Positions 37,281 to 45,974 are shown, counted from the stretch's first letter. The stretch is DNA of 64,000 nucleotides from JBKECO01 sp047974745 (GCA_047974745.1 JBKECO010000003.1:62001-126000), one strand, 5' to 3'. Program-made: numbers and translations. The notes: generated by a model from the sequence alone, not told the origin.

Positions 37281-37756
37281 ATAGAAAATATTATTTCCGA
37301 GGAATCGGTGTGGGGATGATCGTAACAGTATTTCTGATCATTGCCAGCAGAATGCTGTCGCCAGCAAATACGGATATTCCAGCAGGAACGGAAGCAGCAT
37401 CTGTGGGTCAAACAGTTGCTGATGTCATATCAACGGAGGAGCAGTTACCGTCAGAGGAACAAAGTTCAGCAGAAGAAATCGTATCGACCGAATTTGAATC
37501 GGACTCAGAGGGAGAGCCAGATACAGCTTCAACAGAAGATCTGACGGATCGAATCGTAGTAATCGAAATCGGTTCCGGAGACTCACTGTACAGTGTGATC
37601 GGTGATCTTTTGAACCTGGAGCTGATTTCAGACAGGCAGGAGTTTACTGATTATCTGGTCGAAAATGAACTGGATACGAGAATCTTTCCGGGAATCTATG
37701 AATTGCAGAATGGAATGACAATGGAGGAAATCGCCCAGGTGCTCACTGAGAAGTAG
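37277..37756 (+). CDS. Membrane-anchored MltG/YceG-like N-terminal domain protein
   Basis: The start is TTG 37277, overlapping the stop of the gene before (TTGA), with AGGGGAAAG six bases upstream. The 159-residue protein has a membrane helix (about 8-24), an acidic Glu/Ser/Thr linker (about 30-92) and a C-terminal domain. That domain, IEIGSGDSLYSVIGDLLNLE followed by FPGIYELQNGMTMEEIAQVL, resembles the LysM-like N-terminal domain of endolytic transglycosylase MltG. The catalytic MltG domain is absent, so it should bind or guide rather than cut glycan. It is the last gene of the operon. The function is unproven; a wall-related role at the motor is my inference. Confidence 0.7.
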   Translation: MNRKYYFRGIGVGMIVTVFLIIASRMLSPANTDIPAGTEAASVGQTVADVISTEEQLPSEEQSSAEEIVSTEFESDSEGEPDTASTEDLTDRIVVIEIGSGDSLYSVIGDLLNLELISDRQEFTDYLVENELDTRIFPGIYELQNGMTMEEIAQVLTEK

Positions 37757-37785
37757 GATAAATGCGGATCTTTTGATTAAAATTC

Positions 37786-37814
37786 TTGCATAACGATCTA
37801 ACGCATGATATAAT
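37786..37814 (+). promoter_or_regulatory. Strong predicted sigma-A promoter of rpsB-tsf
   Basis: TTGCAT (37786-37791), a 17-base spacer and a perfect TATAAT (37809-37814) with an upstream TG (extended -10) give a strong promoter. The start would be near 37821, leaving a leader of about 100 bases. I see no U-tailed terminator between the flagellar operon and this promoter, so read-through from fla/che is possible. Confidence 0.85.
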
Positions 37815-37837
37815 GCTAAAGGCTAAATAACCAATCA

Positions 37838-37894
37838 CATATGTGAATGATCTGACGGGTGCCTGAATCAGGTGGACAGATTTCGAAACATATG
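37838..37894 (+). promoter_or_regulatory. Nested hairpin in the rpsB leader (candidate r-protein S2 control element)
   Basis: Three perfect stems nest inside each other. CATATG (37838-37843) pairs with CATATG (37889-37894). ATCTG (37850-37854) pairs with CAGAT (37877-37881). CCTG (37862-37865) pairs with CAGG (37869-37872) around a 3-base loop. Purine-rich internal loops lie between them. There is no U-run, so control would be on translation or RNA stability. Leaders of this kind often bind a ribosomal protein; S2 as ligand is only an inference. Confidence 0.5.
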
Positions 37895-37923
37895 GAAGAA
37901 AACAACCTAATGGAGGAAAACAA

Positions 37924-38655
37924 ATGAGTGTAATTTCAATGAAACAGCTTTTAGAAGCAGGTGTTCACTTTGGACATCAGACAAGAAGATGGAATCCTAA
38001 AATGGCTCCATACATTTATACAGAGAGAAATGGTATCTATATTATAGATCTTCAAAAATCTGTAGGTATGGTGGATGACGCTTACAAAGCAATCGCTGAT
38101 GTGGCTGCTGAGGGTGGTACTGTTCTTTTTGTTGGAACAAAAAAGCAGGCTCAGGATGCAATTAAGTCTGAAGCAGAGCGTTGTGGAATGTATTATGTGA
38201 ATGAAAGATGGCTGGGTGGAATGCTTACGAACTTTAAGACCATTCAAAGCCGTATTGCAAGATTGAAGAAAATTGAAAGAATGTCTGAGGACGGAACTTT
38301 TGATGTTTTACCTAAAAAAGAAGTTATTGAATTAAAGAAAGAATGGGAAAAGCTGGAGAAGAACCTTGGTGGAATTAAAGATATGAAGAAATTGCCGGAT
38401 GTTATTTTCGTAGTTGATCCTAAAAAAGAGAGAATCTGTATTCAGGAAGCTCATACCCTAGGAATTCCATTGGTAGGAATTGCTGATACGAACTGTGATC
38501 CTGAAGAACTGGATTTTGTAATTCCAGGTAATGATGATGCAATTCGCGCTGTTAAGCTGATCGTTTCTAAAATGGCTGATGCAGTTGTAGAAGCAAATCA
38601 GGGAACAATAGAAGTGGATACAGAAGAAGTAAGTGAAGAAGCTGTAGAAGCATAA
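37924..38655 (+). CDS. rpsB: 30S ribosomal protein S2
   Basis: This 243-residue protein is a standard S2: SVISMKQLLEAGVHFGHQTR at the start, GIYIIDLQKSV, and NERWLGGMLTNFKTI in the middle. The acidic C-terminal tail ends VSEEAVEA. It belongs to the small-subunit head/body junction. GGAGG precedes the ATG by about eight bases. tsf follows after 40 bases in the near-universal rpsB-tsf pair. Confidence 0.99.
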   Translation: MSVISMKQLLEAGVHFGHQTRRWNPKMAPYIYTERNGIYIIDLQKSVGMVDDAYKAIADVAAEGGTVLFVGTKKQAQDAIKSEAERCGMYYVNERWLGGMLTNFKTIQSRIARLKKIERMSEDGTFDVLPKKEVIELKKEWEKLEKNLGGIKDMKKLPDVIFVVDPKKERICIQEAHTLGIPLVGIADTNCDPEELDFVIPGNDDAIRAVKLIVSKMADAVVEANQGTIEVDTEEVSEEAVEA

Positions 38656-38695
38656 TCAACGAGTAGAAAACCAAACAACAGTTGGAGGAAATAAA

Positions 38696-39628
38696 ATGGC
38701 AATTACAGCAGCTATGGTAAAAGAACTGCGTGAGGCAACTGGCGCAGGTATGATGGATTGTAAGAAAGCATTAAACGAGACGAATGGAGATATGGATGAA
38801 GCTGTTGAATTCTTAAGAAAGAATGGACAGGCTAAAGCTGAGAAGAAAGCATCTCGTGTTGCAGCAGAAGGTATGGTCAGCATTACAACTGACGGACAAA
38901 CTGCAGCGATCGTAGAAGTGAATTCTGAAACAGACTTCGTAGCAAAAAATGAGAAATTCCAGAATTTTGTTGCACAGGTCGCTCTCCAGGCTTTAGCATC
39001 CGAGTCATCTGATATAGAAGCTTTTATGGAAGAAGCATGGATCGCAGATGATCAGAAAAAGGTCAAAGAGGCATTAGTGGATCAAATCGCAGTCATTGGC
39101 GAGAATCTTAAGATCAGAAGATTTGAAAAAGTGACAGCTGATTCAGGCTGTGTTGTAGAATACATTCATGGGGGCGGACGCATTGGTGTAATTGTGAATG
39201 CTGATACCACGGTTCTCAATGATACAGTGAATGAAGCATTAAAGAATATAGCAATGCAGATCGCAGCGTTAAATCCAAAATATATAAGCAGAGCAGAAGT
39301 GAGTGATGATTATATTGCGCATGAGAAAGAAATCATTCATGCTCAGATCATGAATGATCCGAAAGAATCTCAGAAGCCTGAGAAAGTGATCGAAGGAATG
39401 ATTGCTGGCCGTATCAATAAAGAACTAAAAGATATCTGTCTTCTGGATCAGGTTTATGTTAAGGCAGAAGATGGAAAGCAGACAGTAGCAAAATACCTGG
39501 AAGAGATATCAAAGGAAGTTGGTGCGACTGTTACGATTAAAGAGTTCATTCGTTTTGAAACAGGCGAAGGTATTGAAAAAGAAGAATCTGATTTTGCAGC
39601 AGAGGTTGCAGCTCAGATCAATGGATAA
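38696..39628 (+). CDS. tsf: Translation elongation factor Ts
   Basis: EF-Ts recycles EF-Tu from its GDP form. The 310-residue protein has the N-terminal UBA-like module, LREATGAGMMDCKKALNE, and the core with AAIVEVNSETDFVAKNEKF. HGGGRIGVIV appears in the second subdomain. Length is normal. A strong terminator follows 22 bases after the stop. TTGGAGG precedes the ATG. Confidence 0.99.
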   Translation: MAITAAMVKELREATGAGMMDCKKALNETNGDMDEAVEFLRKNGQAKAEKKASRVAAEGMVSITTDGQTAAIVEVNSETDFVAKNEKFQNFVAQVALQALASESSDIEAFMEEAWIADDQKKVKEALVDQIAVIGENLKIRRFEKVTADSGCVVEYIHGGGRIGVIVNADTTVLNDTVNEALKNIAMQIAALNPKYISRAEVSDDYIAHEKEIIHAQIMNDPKESQKPEKVIEGMIAGRINKELKDICLLDQVYVKAEDGKQTVAKYLEEISKEVGATVTIKEFIRFETGEGIEKEESDFAAEVAAQING

Positions 39629-39649
39629 TTCTAATCCTTGAATGATGAA

Positions 39650-39688
39650 ATCCTGTGAATGCAAACAGCATTCATAGGATTTTTTTTT
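39650..39688 (+). terminator. Rho-independent terminator after tsf
   Basis: A 13-bp stem, ATCCTGTGAATGC (39650-39662) with GCATTCATAGGAT (39668-39680) including one G-T pair, has loop AAACA and a run of nine T (39680-39688). It ends the rpsB-tsf transcript. Confidence 0.93.
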
Positions 39689-39713
39689 CATTCTATTAAA
39701 AACGAAAATTGTA

Positions 39714-39722
39714 TGGTACAAT
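39714..39722 (+). promoter_or_regulatory. Predicted extended -10 promoter of pyrH
   Basis: TGGTACAAT is an extended -10 (TGn plus TACAAT at 39717-39722). No good -35 lies 16-18 bases upstream, only AT-rich sequence. The start would be near 39729, leaving a leader of about 105 bases in which I see no clear attenuator or pyrimidine-responsive element. It is the only promoter-like site between the tsf terminator and pyrH. Confidence 0.5.
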
Positions 39723-39834
39723 AGATTGAGTGAAATTCAGTTTGACCTACATGTAATTATGACGTATAGAGACACGGATTTGACTTAACATTTACATCTG
39801 ACAGAGAAAATATTAAGAAAAAGCAGGTATAGCA

Positions 39835-40530
39835 ATGAAAAGAGTTTTACTGAAATTAAGCGGCGAGGCATTAGCAGGCGAGAAGAAAATGGGATTTGAT
39901 GAATTGACTGTCACTAAAGTTGCAAGACAAGTCAAAAAACTCATTGATAATGAGATAGAGGTCGGCATTGTGATTGGCGGAGGAAATTTTTGGCGCGGTC
40001 GTACCAGTGAGAATATGGATCGTACAAAGGCAGATCAAATTGGGATGCTGGCAACGGTCATGAATTGTATTTATGTATCTGAGATATTAAGAGCAGAAGG
40101 AATGAGAACAGAAGTACTGACACCATTTGAATGTGCAGGTTTTACCAAACTTTTTTCAAAAGATCGTGCACTGAAATACTTTGCAGAGAAGAAAGTCGTT
40201 TTTTTTGCAGGTGGAACTGGTCATCCTTATTTTTCTACCGATACAGCCACAGTATTACGTGCAATTGAAATCGAAGCGGAAGGCATTCTTTTAGCCAAAG
40301 CGATTGATGGTGTATATGACAGTGATCCTAAGATCAATCCGGAAGCAAAGAAATATGATAATATTTCCATTGAAGAAGTCATACAAAAAAAACTGGGAGT
40401 TGTTGATCTGACAGCATCCATTCTGTGTATGGAAAATAAAATGCCAATGCTTGTATTTTCGTTAGAAGATGAGGATAGTATTGCGAAGGCGTTAGCCGGA
40501 AATTTGAATGGAACAAATGTAACCGTATAA
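39835..40530 (+). CDS. pyrH: UMP kinase
   Basis: PyrH converts UMP to UDP with ATP. The 231-residue protein shows the amino-acid-kinase fold motifs: LKLSGEALAG at the start, IGGGNFWRGR near residue 47, RTKADQIGMLATVMN and GTGHPYFSTDTATVLRAIE. Length is standard for bacterial UMP kinase. frr follows after 20 bases. The ribosome site is modest (GCAGG). Confidence 0.98.
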   Translation: MKRVLLKLSGEALAGEKKMGFDELTVTKVARQVKKLIDNEIEVGIVIGGGNFWRGRTSENMDRTKADQIGMLATVMNCIYVSEILRAEGMRTEVLTPFECAGFTKLFSKDRALKYFAEKKVVFFAGGTGHPYFSTDTATVLRAIEIEAEGILLAKAIDGVYDSDPKINPEAKKYDNISIEEVIQKKLGVVDLTASILCMENKMPMLVFSLEDEDSIAKALAGNLNGTNVTV

Positions 40531-40550
40531 ATTCGTTGGAGGTTGATGAA

Positions 40551-41102
40551 ATGGACAAAAGACTAGAACAATATGAAGACAAGATGAAAAAATCATTACA
40601 TGGACTTGAGGATGAATTTGCAGCCATACGTGCCGGCCGTGCAAATCCACATGTCCTTGATAAGCTAAGAGTTGATTATTATGGAACACCGACACCTATC
40701 CAGTCGGTAGCCAATGTGAATGTTCCGGAGCCAAGAATGATCCAGATACAGCCCTGGGAGGCATCCATGGTGAAAGAGATAGAGAAAGCAATTCTTACAT
40801 CGGATATCGGCATCAACCCATCAAATGACGGGAAACTGATACGACTTGTATTCCCTGAATTAACAGAAGATCGAAGAAAAGAGCTGGCAAAGGATATTAA
40901 GAAAAAAGGGGAAGCGACCAAAGTAGCAATCCGTAATATCAGAAGAGATGCAAACGATGCATTTAAGAAGCTTTCGAAAGAAGATGTTTCTGAGGATGAG
41001 ATCAAAGAACTAGAGCATGAGACGCAGAAGATGACAGATAATTACATTGCTAAGATCGATCATAGTGTAGATGCGAAAACGAAGGAAATTCTCACAGTAT
41101 AA
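40551..41102 (+). CDS. frr: Ribosome recycling factor
   Basis: Frr splits post-termination ribosomes with EF-G. I start at ATG 40551, eight bases after GGAGG (40538-40542); the TTG five codons upstream would lie over that site. The 183-residue protein has ALHGLEDEFAAIRAGRANPH-like text (here LHGLEDEFAAIRAGRANPH) and the conserved LVKEIEKAI-type region (MVKEIEKAIL), RLVFPELTEDRRKEL and VAIRNIRRDAND. Gene order pyrH-frr-uppS is typical. A hairpin follows at once. Confidence 0.98.
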   Translation: MDKRLEQYEDKMKKSLHGLEDEFAAIRAGRANPHVLDKLRVDYYGTPTPIQSVANVNVPEPRMIQIQPWEASMVKEIEKAILTSDIGINPSNDGKLIRLVFPELTEDRRKELAKDIKKKGEATKVAIRNIRRDANDAFKKLSKEDVSEDEIKELEHETQKMTDNYIAKIDHSVDAKTKEILTV

Positions 41103-41113
41103 TTGAATCAGTA

Positions 41114-41162
41114 TGAGGACACATTTAATTGGTGTCCTCATTTTTACAGAGAAATGAGGACA
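41114..41162 (+). promoter_or_regulatory. Attenuator-like RNA element between frr and uppS
   Basis: TGAGGACAC (41114-41122) pairs perfectly with GTGTCCTCA (41132-41140), followed by five T (41141-41145), a short but credible terminator. TGAGGACA occurs again at 41155-41162, where GAGGA acts as the uppS ribosome site. The middle strand TGTCCTCA (41133-41140) can therefore pair with either copy. One pairing gives the terminator; the other hides the ribosome site. This is visible in the sequence. A regulatory switch is inferred. Confidence 0.55.
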
Positions 41163-41168
41163 ATTATC

Positions 41169-41885
41169 ATGAATATACCGACACATATCGCAATCATTCT
41201 GGATGGAAACGGGAGATGGGCGAAAAGTAAAAAAATGCCAAGGAATTATGGACACACGGTGGGAGCAAAAAATGTAGAAGTCATCTGTAAGGCTGCCTAT
41301 GATATGGGAGTAAAGTATCTGACGCTCTATGCATTTTCCACTGAGAACTGGAACAGACCAACTCCTGAGGTTTCTGCTCTCATGAAACTTCTGGAATCCT
41401 ATCTCAAAAACTGTCTTAAGACCGCAGATAAGAATAATATGAGAGTTCGTGTCATTGGTGATATTTCAAAGCTGGATCCCAGGTTTCAGGAGTCCATCAT
41501 CAAATTACAGGAAGTCTCTACAGAATATACGGGTCTAAATCTTCAGATCGCCATAAATTATGGAAGCAGAGATGAAATGCTGCGAGCAATGAGCAGAATG
41601 TACTTGGATATAGCAGATAAAAAATTGAAGACAGAGGAACTGGATGAAGCTGTATTTGCATCGTATTTAGATACTGCCGGTATTCCGGATCCAGATCTGT
41701 TGATCCGTACAAGTGGGGAACAGCGTCTTTCAAATTATTTGTTGTGGCAACTGGCATATAGTGAGTTTTACTTTACCGACACACCCTGGCCAGAGTTTCA
41801 TGAAAAGCAGCTGAAAGAAGCAATCGAAGCCTATAGTGCCAGAGATCGAAGATTCGGCCAGGTAAACCAAAAACTAAGGGGATAA
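41169..41885 (+). CDS. uppS: Undecaprenyl diphosphate synthase
   Basis: UppS extends farnesyl diphosphate with cis-isoprene units to the C55 carrier lipid for cell-wall synthesis. I start at ATG 41169 (MNIPTHIAIILDGNGRWAK), eight bases after TGAGGA; upstream in-frame starts run back through the terminator hairpin. The 238-residue protein has catalytic Asp12 in ILDGNGRWAK, YAFSTENWNRP, and the C-terminal RTSGEQRLSNYLLWQLAYSE. cdsA starts three bases after the stop. Confidence 0.97.
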   Translation: MNIPTHIAIILDGNGRWAKSKKMPRNYGHTVGAKNVEVICKAAYDMGVKYLTLYAFSTENWNRPTPEVSALMKLLESYLKNCLKTADKNNMRVRVIGDISKLDPRFQESIIKLQEVSTEYTGLNLQIAINYGSRDEMLRAMSRMYLDIADKKLKTEELDEAVFASYLDTAGIPDPDLLIRTSGEQRLSNYLLWQLAYSEFYFTDTPWPEFHEKQLKEAIEAYSARDRRFGQVNQKLRG

Positions 41886-41888
41886 ATT

Positions 41889-42695
41889 ATGTTCAGAACA
41901 CGTTTACTCAGTGGAATCGTTTTAGTCATTCTTGCGCTGGTGCTGATTATGACAGGTGGAAGTATTCTTCTGGTCGCATTAGGAGCAATTTCGATCATAG
42001 GCATGTATGAGCTGTTCCAAATATTTCAGATGGAAGGAAAATCAATTGCCTTTGCCGCATATGCGATCACTGTGCTGTACTACTTGAATTTGTATTTTTC
42101 ATTTTTTAAAAATGGTATGGTCTTTGTCATGGCAGCAATGATCCTTTTGATGACAGTCTATGTATTTACATATCCAAAATTTACGACAGAACAAGTCATG
42201 GCTGCTTTTTTTGGAATTTTTTATGTATCCATAATGCTTGCCTGTGTCTATCTTACCAGAATGCATCCGGATGGAAAATATATTGTCTGGCTTATATTCT
42301 TATGTTCCTGGGGCAGTGATACCTGCGCTTATTGTGTTGGTGTGCTGTTTGGAAAACATAAAATGTCACCGAAGCTCAGCCCGAAAAAGTCAATCGAAGG
42401 CGCAATCGGCGGCATTGTGGGCAGTATGCTGCTCTGTGGAGTATTTACTGCAGTTTTTCATGTTCAGCTCCATGTTTTTACAAGAGAGATTCTGATTTAT
42501 GCTATGATCGGCGGTATAGGTGCTATGATTTCCATGGTTGGAGATCTTGCTGCATCCGCAATTAAGAGAAATTATAGTATAAAAGACTATGGTAAGCTGA
42601 TACCGGGACATGGTGGGATTCTGGATCGCTTTGACAGTATGATCTTTACAGCACCAGTGGTATACTATCTATCCTTTTATCTGGTGCGAAAATAG
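41889..42695 (+). CDS. cdsA: Phosphatidate cytidylyltransferase
   Basis: CdsA makes CDP-diacylglycerol for phospholipid synthesis. This 268-residue membrane protein has about eight hydrophobic helices and the family signature near the end, DYGKLIPGHGGILDRFDSM. SPKKSIEGAIGG lies upstream of it. The start follows AGGGGA. Its place between uppS and dxr is standard for Firmicutes. Confidence 0.97.
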   Translation: MFRTRLLSGIVLVILALVLIMTGGSILLVALGAISIIGMYELFQIFQMEGKSIAFAAYAITVLYYLNLYFSFFKNGMVFVMAAMILLMTVYVFTYPKFTTEQVMAAFFGIFYVSIMLACVYLTRMHPDGKYIVWLIFLCSWGSDTCAYCVGVLFGKHKMSPKLSPKKSIEGAIGGIVGSMLLCGVFTAVFHVQLHVFTREILIYAMIGGIGAMISMVGDLAASAIKRNYSIKDYGKLIPGHGGILDRFDSMIFTAPVVYYLSFYLVRK

Positions 42696-42710
42696 TGAGG
42701 ACAAAATAAT

Positions 42711-43853
42711 ATGAAAAAGATTGCAATTCTGGGTTCCACCGGTTCCATTGGTACACAGACCCTAGAAATCGTCAGAGAACAAAAAAATATCGAAGTGACT
42801 GCTTTGGCGGCAGGTAGTAATATTGAACTGTTGGAAAAGCAGATCAGAGAATTTAGACCTAAAGTCGCTGCAGTTTGGGATGAGGAGAATGCAAAAGATC
42901 TGCGGCTCCGAGTCAAAGACCTGGGGATACGTGTTGAATCAGGAATACAGGGCATGCTGGACGTGGCAACTGAAAAGAGCAGCGAAATTCTGGTGACAGC
43001 AATTATAGGAATGCTTGGGATCAGACCTACCATTGCGGCGATTGAATCCGGAAAAACGATTGCTCTGGCTAATAAAGAAACATTGGTGACAGCTGGACAC
43101 CTGATCATGCCTCTTGCAAAAGCAAACAAAGTTGCAATTCTGCCAGTGGACAGTGAGCACAGTGCTATTTTTCAATCACTGCAGGGTAATGCGAACAATC
43201 CGATATCTAAAATCATACTAACAGCATCAGGGGGACCCTTCCGCGGCAGATCCAAAGAAGAACTGGCCGAAGTGACTCTGGAAGATGCACTGAAACATCC
43301 GAACTGGTCGATGGGACAAAAGATCACCATCGATTCTTCAACTCTGGTCAACAAGGGACTGGAAGTTATTGAAGCGAAATGGCTGTTCGATGTCAGACCG
43401 GATCAGATCGAAGTGGTCGTACATCCACAAAGTATCATACATTCCGCTGTAGAGTATATGGATAAAGCTGTGATCGCTCAGCTTGGTACACCAGATATGA
43501 AGCTTCCGATTCAGTATGCAATATATTATCCCCACCGTCGATTCTTGACAGGAGAGAGTCTGGATCTTTTCCAGGTTGCAAATCTGTCCTTTGAACGCCC
43601 AGACACTGATACGTTTCCCGGGCTATCACTGGCATTTAAGGCATTGGACAAACTGGGAAATATGCCAACAATATACAATGCTGCGAACGAAAAAGCGGTT
43701 GCCATGTTTTTAAACAGGAGAATATCGTATCTGTCGATCTCTGAAATCATAGAAGCGAGCATGAGATCTCTGCTTTGGATCGATAACCCTTCATTAGACG
43801 AGATATTGATGACAGAAGAAATGGTTTATGAATTTATAGAGAGCAGGTGGTAG
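42711..43853 (+). CDS. dxr: 1-deoxy-D-xylulose-5-phosphate reductoisomerase
   Basis: Dxr makes MEP, the committed step of the non-mevalonate isoprenoid pathway, using NADPH. The 380-residue protein has the NADPH-binding GSTGSIGTQTLEIV near the N-terminus and ALANKETLVTAGHLI. Metal-site texts PVDSEHSAIFQSLQG and KITIDSSTLVNKGLEVIEA follow. ispG of the same pathway lies two genes downstream. The stop is one base before the rseP start. Confidence 0.98.
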   Translation: MKKIAILGSTGSIGTQTLEIVREQKNIEVTALAAGSNIELLEKQIREFRPKVAAVWDEENAKDLRLRVKDLGIRVESGIQGMLDVATEKSSEILVTAIIGMLGIRPTIAAIESGKTIALANKETLVTAGHLIMPLAKANKVAILPVDSEHSAIFQSLQGNANNPISKIILTASGGPFRGRSKEELAEVTLEDALKHPNWSMGQKITIDSSTLVNKGLEVIEAKWLFDVRPDQIEVVVHPQSIIHSAVEYMDKAVIAQLGTPDMKLPIQYAIYYPHRRFLTGESLDLFQVANLSFERPDTDTFPGLSLAFKALDKLGNMPTIYNAANEKAVAMFLNRRISYLSISEIIEASMRSLLWIDNPSLDEILMTEEMVYEFIESRW

Positions 43854-43854
43854 T

Positions 43855-44895
43855 TTGAAGTTCATTATAGCAATTATAATTTTTAGTATGATAATTCTTT
43901 TTCACGAGCTTGGACATTTTTTGTTTGCGAAAAGAGCCGGAATCCGTGTGAATGAGTTCAGCCTGGGACTTGGACCTACTATTTTTGGAATTACCCGGGG
44001 TGAGACCAAATATTCCATCAAACTCCTCCCATTTGGCGGGGCTTGTATGATGGAAGGAGAGGATGGTACAGGAGAAGGGGAACCCGCACAGGATTCTTTT
44101 CAATCAAAATCTGTTTGGGCAAGAATCAGCGTTGTATTTGGAGGACCACTGTTTAATTTCATCATGGCATTCGTATTTGCCGTTATACTGATTTCGAGTG
44201 TTGGCTATGACAAGCCTGTTATAGCAGATGTTATAGATGGATATCCTGCAGAAGAAGCAGGGATTGCCGCTGGTGATGAGATCATAAAGATCAATTCTAC
44301 TTCCATCCATTTTTACCGCGAAGTCACCATGTATACCACATTCCACTCAGGCGAGATCTTGAACATTACTTATGTTCGTGATGGTGAAAAGATGACAGCG
44401 GTCATAAAACCGCAATATGATGAGGAGACAGGCAGGTCACTGATCGGTATCTACGGAACGAATGAGAGAGAAAAAGGGAATTTTTTTGAAATCTTAAAAT
44501 ACAGTGTTTTTGAAGTGAAATTCTGGATCGTCAATACAGTGGAAAGCCTGATGATGCTATTTCGTGGTCAGGTAAGTGTAAATGATATGTCTGGTCCGGT
44601 CGGAATTGTGAATGCAATCGGTGATACCTATGATCAGAGTGTTACAGATGGTTACTACTATGTATTTATCAACATGTTGAATATTGCAATTTTATTAAGT
44701 GCAAATCTTGGAGTCATGAATCTTTTGCCACTGCCTGCGCTGGACGGGGGAAGGCTGATGTTCCTGGCCTATGAATTGATCACAAGAAAAAAAGTAGATC
44801 CGCAAAAGGAAGGATTTGTGCATTTTGTGGGAATCATATGCTTACTTGGCTTAATGGTTCTGATTATGTTCAACGATATTCGCAAGCTTTTTTGA
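43855..44895 (+). CDS. rseP: Site-2 zinc metalloprotease RseP/RasP
   Basis: RseP-type proteases cut membrane-embedded substrates such as anti-sigma factors. The 346-residue protein begins at TTG 43855, right after the dxr stop, with AGGTGG four bases upstream. The zinc motif HELGH is at 17-21 in the first helix. A PDZ domain lies near residues 115-190. The third zinc ligand is in LPLPALDGGRLM near residue 298. About four membrane helices are present. ispG follows after 16 bases. Confidence 0.96.
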   Translation: MKFIIAIIIFSMIILFHELGHFLFAKRAGIRVNEFSLGLGPTIFGITRGETKYSIKLLPFGGACMMEGEDGTGEGEPAQDSFQSKSVWARISVVFGGPLFNFIMAFVFAVILISSVGYDKPVIADVIDGYPAEEAGIAAGDEIIKINSTSIHFYREVTMYTTFHSGEILNITYVRDGEKMTAVIKPQYDEETGRSLIGIYGTNEREKGNFFEILKYSVFEVKFWIVNTVESLMMLFRGQVSVNDMSGPVGIVNAIGDTYDQSVTDGYYYVFINMLNIAILLSANLGVMNLLPLPALDGGRLMFLAYELITRKKVDPQKEGFVHFVGIICLLGLMVLIMFNDIRKLF

Positions 44896-44911
44896 CCGAT
44901 AGGGAGGTAGT

Positions 44912-45970
44912 ATGATCACAAAAAGGAAAACGAAACAGATTTCTGTGGGAGGGGTTACGATCGGAGGCGATGCACCGATCCGAATCCAGTCCATGACAAA
45001 TACACGAACCGAAAACGTTGAGGAGACTGTGGCACAGATTCTGGCACTTCAGCGTACAGGCTGTGAAATCATCCGCTGTGCAGTCCCAAATGCAGAGGCA
45101 GCAAGAGCGATCTCCAAAATCAAAGCTCAAATCAACATTCCTCTGGTGGCAGATATCCATTTTGACTATCGGCTGGCTCTGCTTGCAATGGAACATGGTG
45201 CTGATAAAATCAGGATCAACCCTGGAAATATAGGTGGCAAGGATAAATTGGCCAAAGTCGTATCTGCGGCCAAGGAACAAAATATACCAATTCGTGTCGG
45301 AGTAAACAGTGGATCACTTGAAAAAAATATTGTGGAGAAATATCATGGTGTAACAGCAATGGGTCTGGTGGAGAGCGCAATGGACAAGGTTCGCATGATC
45401 GAGGAAATGGGATATCAGAATCTTGTCATCAGTATAAAATCCTCTGATGTTCTCATGTGTGTCAAAGCCCATGAAATTATCTCTGATATGACAGATTATC
45501 CTCTGCACGTGGGAATAACAGAAGCTGGAACGATCATAAGTGGAAATATCAAGTCCTCCATTGGTCTAGGTCTGATCCTATATCAGGGCATTGGAGATAC
45601 AATCCGAGTATCACTGACAGGTGATCCATTAGAAGAAATCAAATCGGCAAAATTAATATTGAAAACACTTGGACTACGTCAGGGTGGCGTTGAAATCATA
45701 TCCTGTCCGACCTGTGGAAGAACACAGATCGACCTGATCGACCTTGCATCAAAAGTGGAAGACATGGTAGAAGAAATGCCATTGGATATTAAGGTCGCAG
45801 TTATGGGATGTGTTGTAAACGGACCGGGCGAAGCAAAGGAAGCAGATATTGGAATTGCTGGCGGAATCAATGAAGGACTTCTGATCAAAAAAGGTAAAAT
45901 CATAAAAAAAGTTCCTGAGGATATGTTGCTTGAAACGCTTCGGGATGAACTTCAGCATTGGAGTGAATGA
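44912..45970 (+). CDS. ispG: 4-hydroxy-3-methylbut-2-en-1-yl diphosphate synthase
   Basis: IspG makes HMBPP in the non-mevalonate pathway with a 4Fe-4S cluster. The 352-residue protein opens with KQISVGGVTIGGDAPIRIQS. The cluster cysteines are in ISCPTCGRTQID and VMGCVVNGPGEAKEADIGI. Length matches the shorter Gram-positive form. AGGGAGGT precedes the ATG. polC starts four bases after the stop. Confidence 0.98.
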   Translation: MITKRKTKQISVGGVTIGGDAPIRIQSMTNTRTENVEETVAQILALQRTGCEIIRCAVPNAEAARAISKIKAQINIPLVADIHFDYRLALLAMEHGADKIRINPGNIGGKDKLAKVVSAAKEQNIPIRVGVNSGSLEKNIVEKYHGVTAMGLVESAMDKVRMIEEMGYQNLVISIKSSDVLMCVKAHEIISDMTDYPLHVGITEAGTIISGNIKSSIGLGLILYQGIGDTIRVSLTGDPLEEIKSAKLILKTLGLRQGGVEIISCPTCGRTQIDLIDLASKVEDMVEEMPLDIKVAVMGCVVNGPGEAKEADIGIAGGINEGLLIKKGKIIKKVPEDMLLETLRDELQHWSE

Positions 45971-45974
45971 GTAA

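Noticed and set aside
41103..41168. A longer uppS frame starting right after frr
   Set aside because: It reads through the terminator-like hairpin and has no ribosome site. The family starts near MNIPTHIAIILDG.
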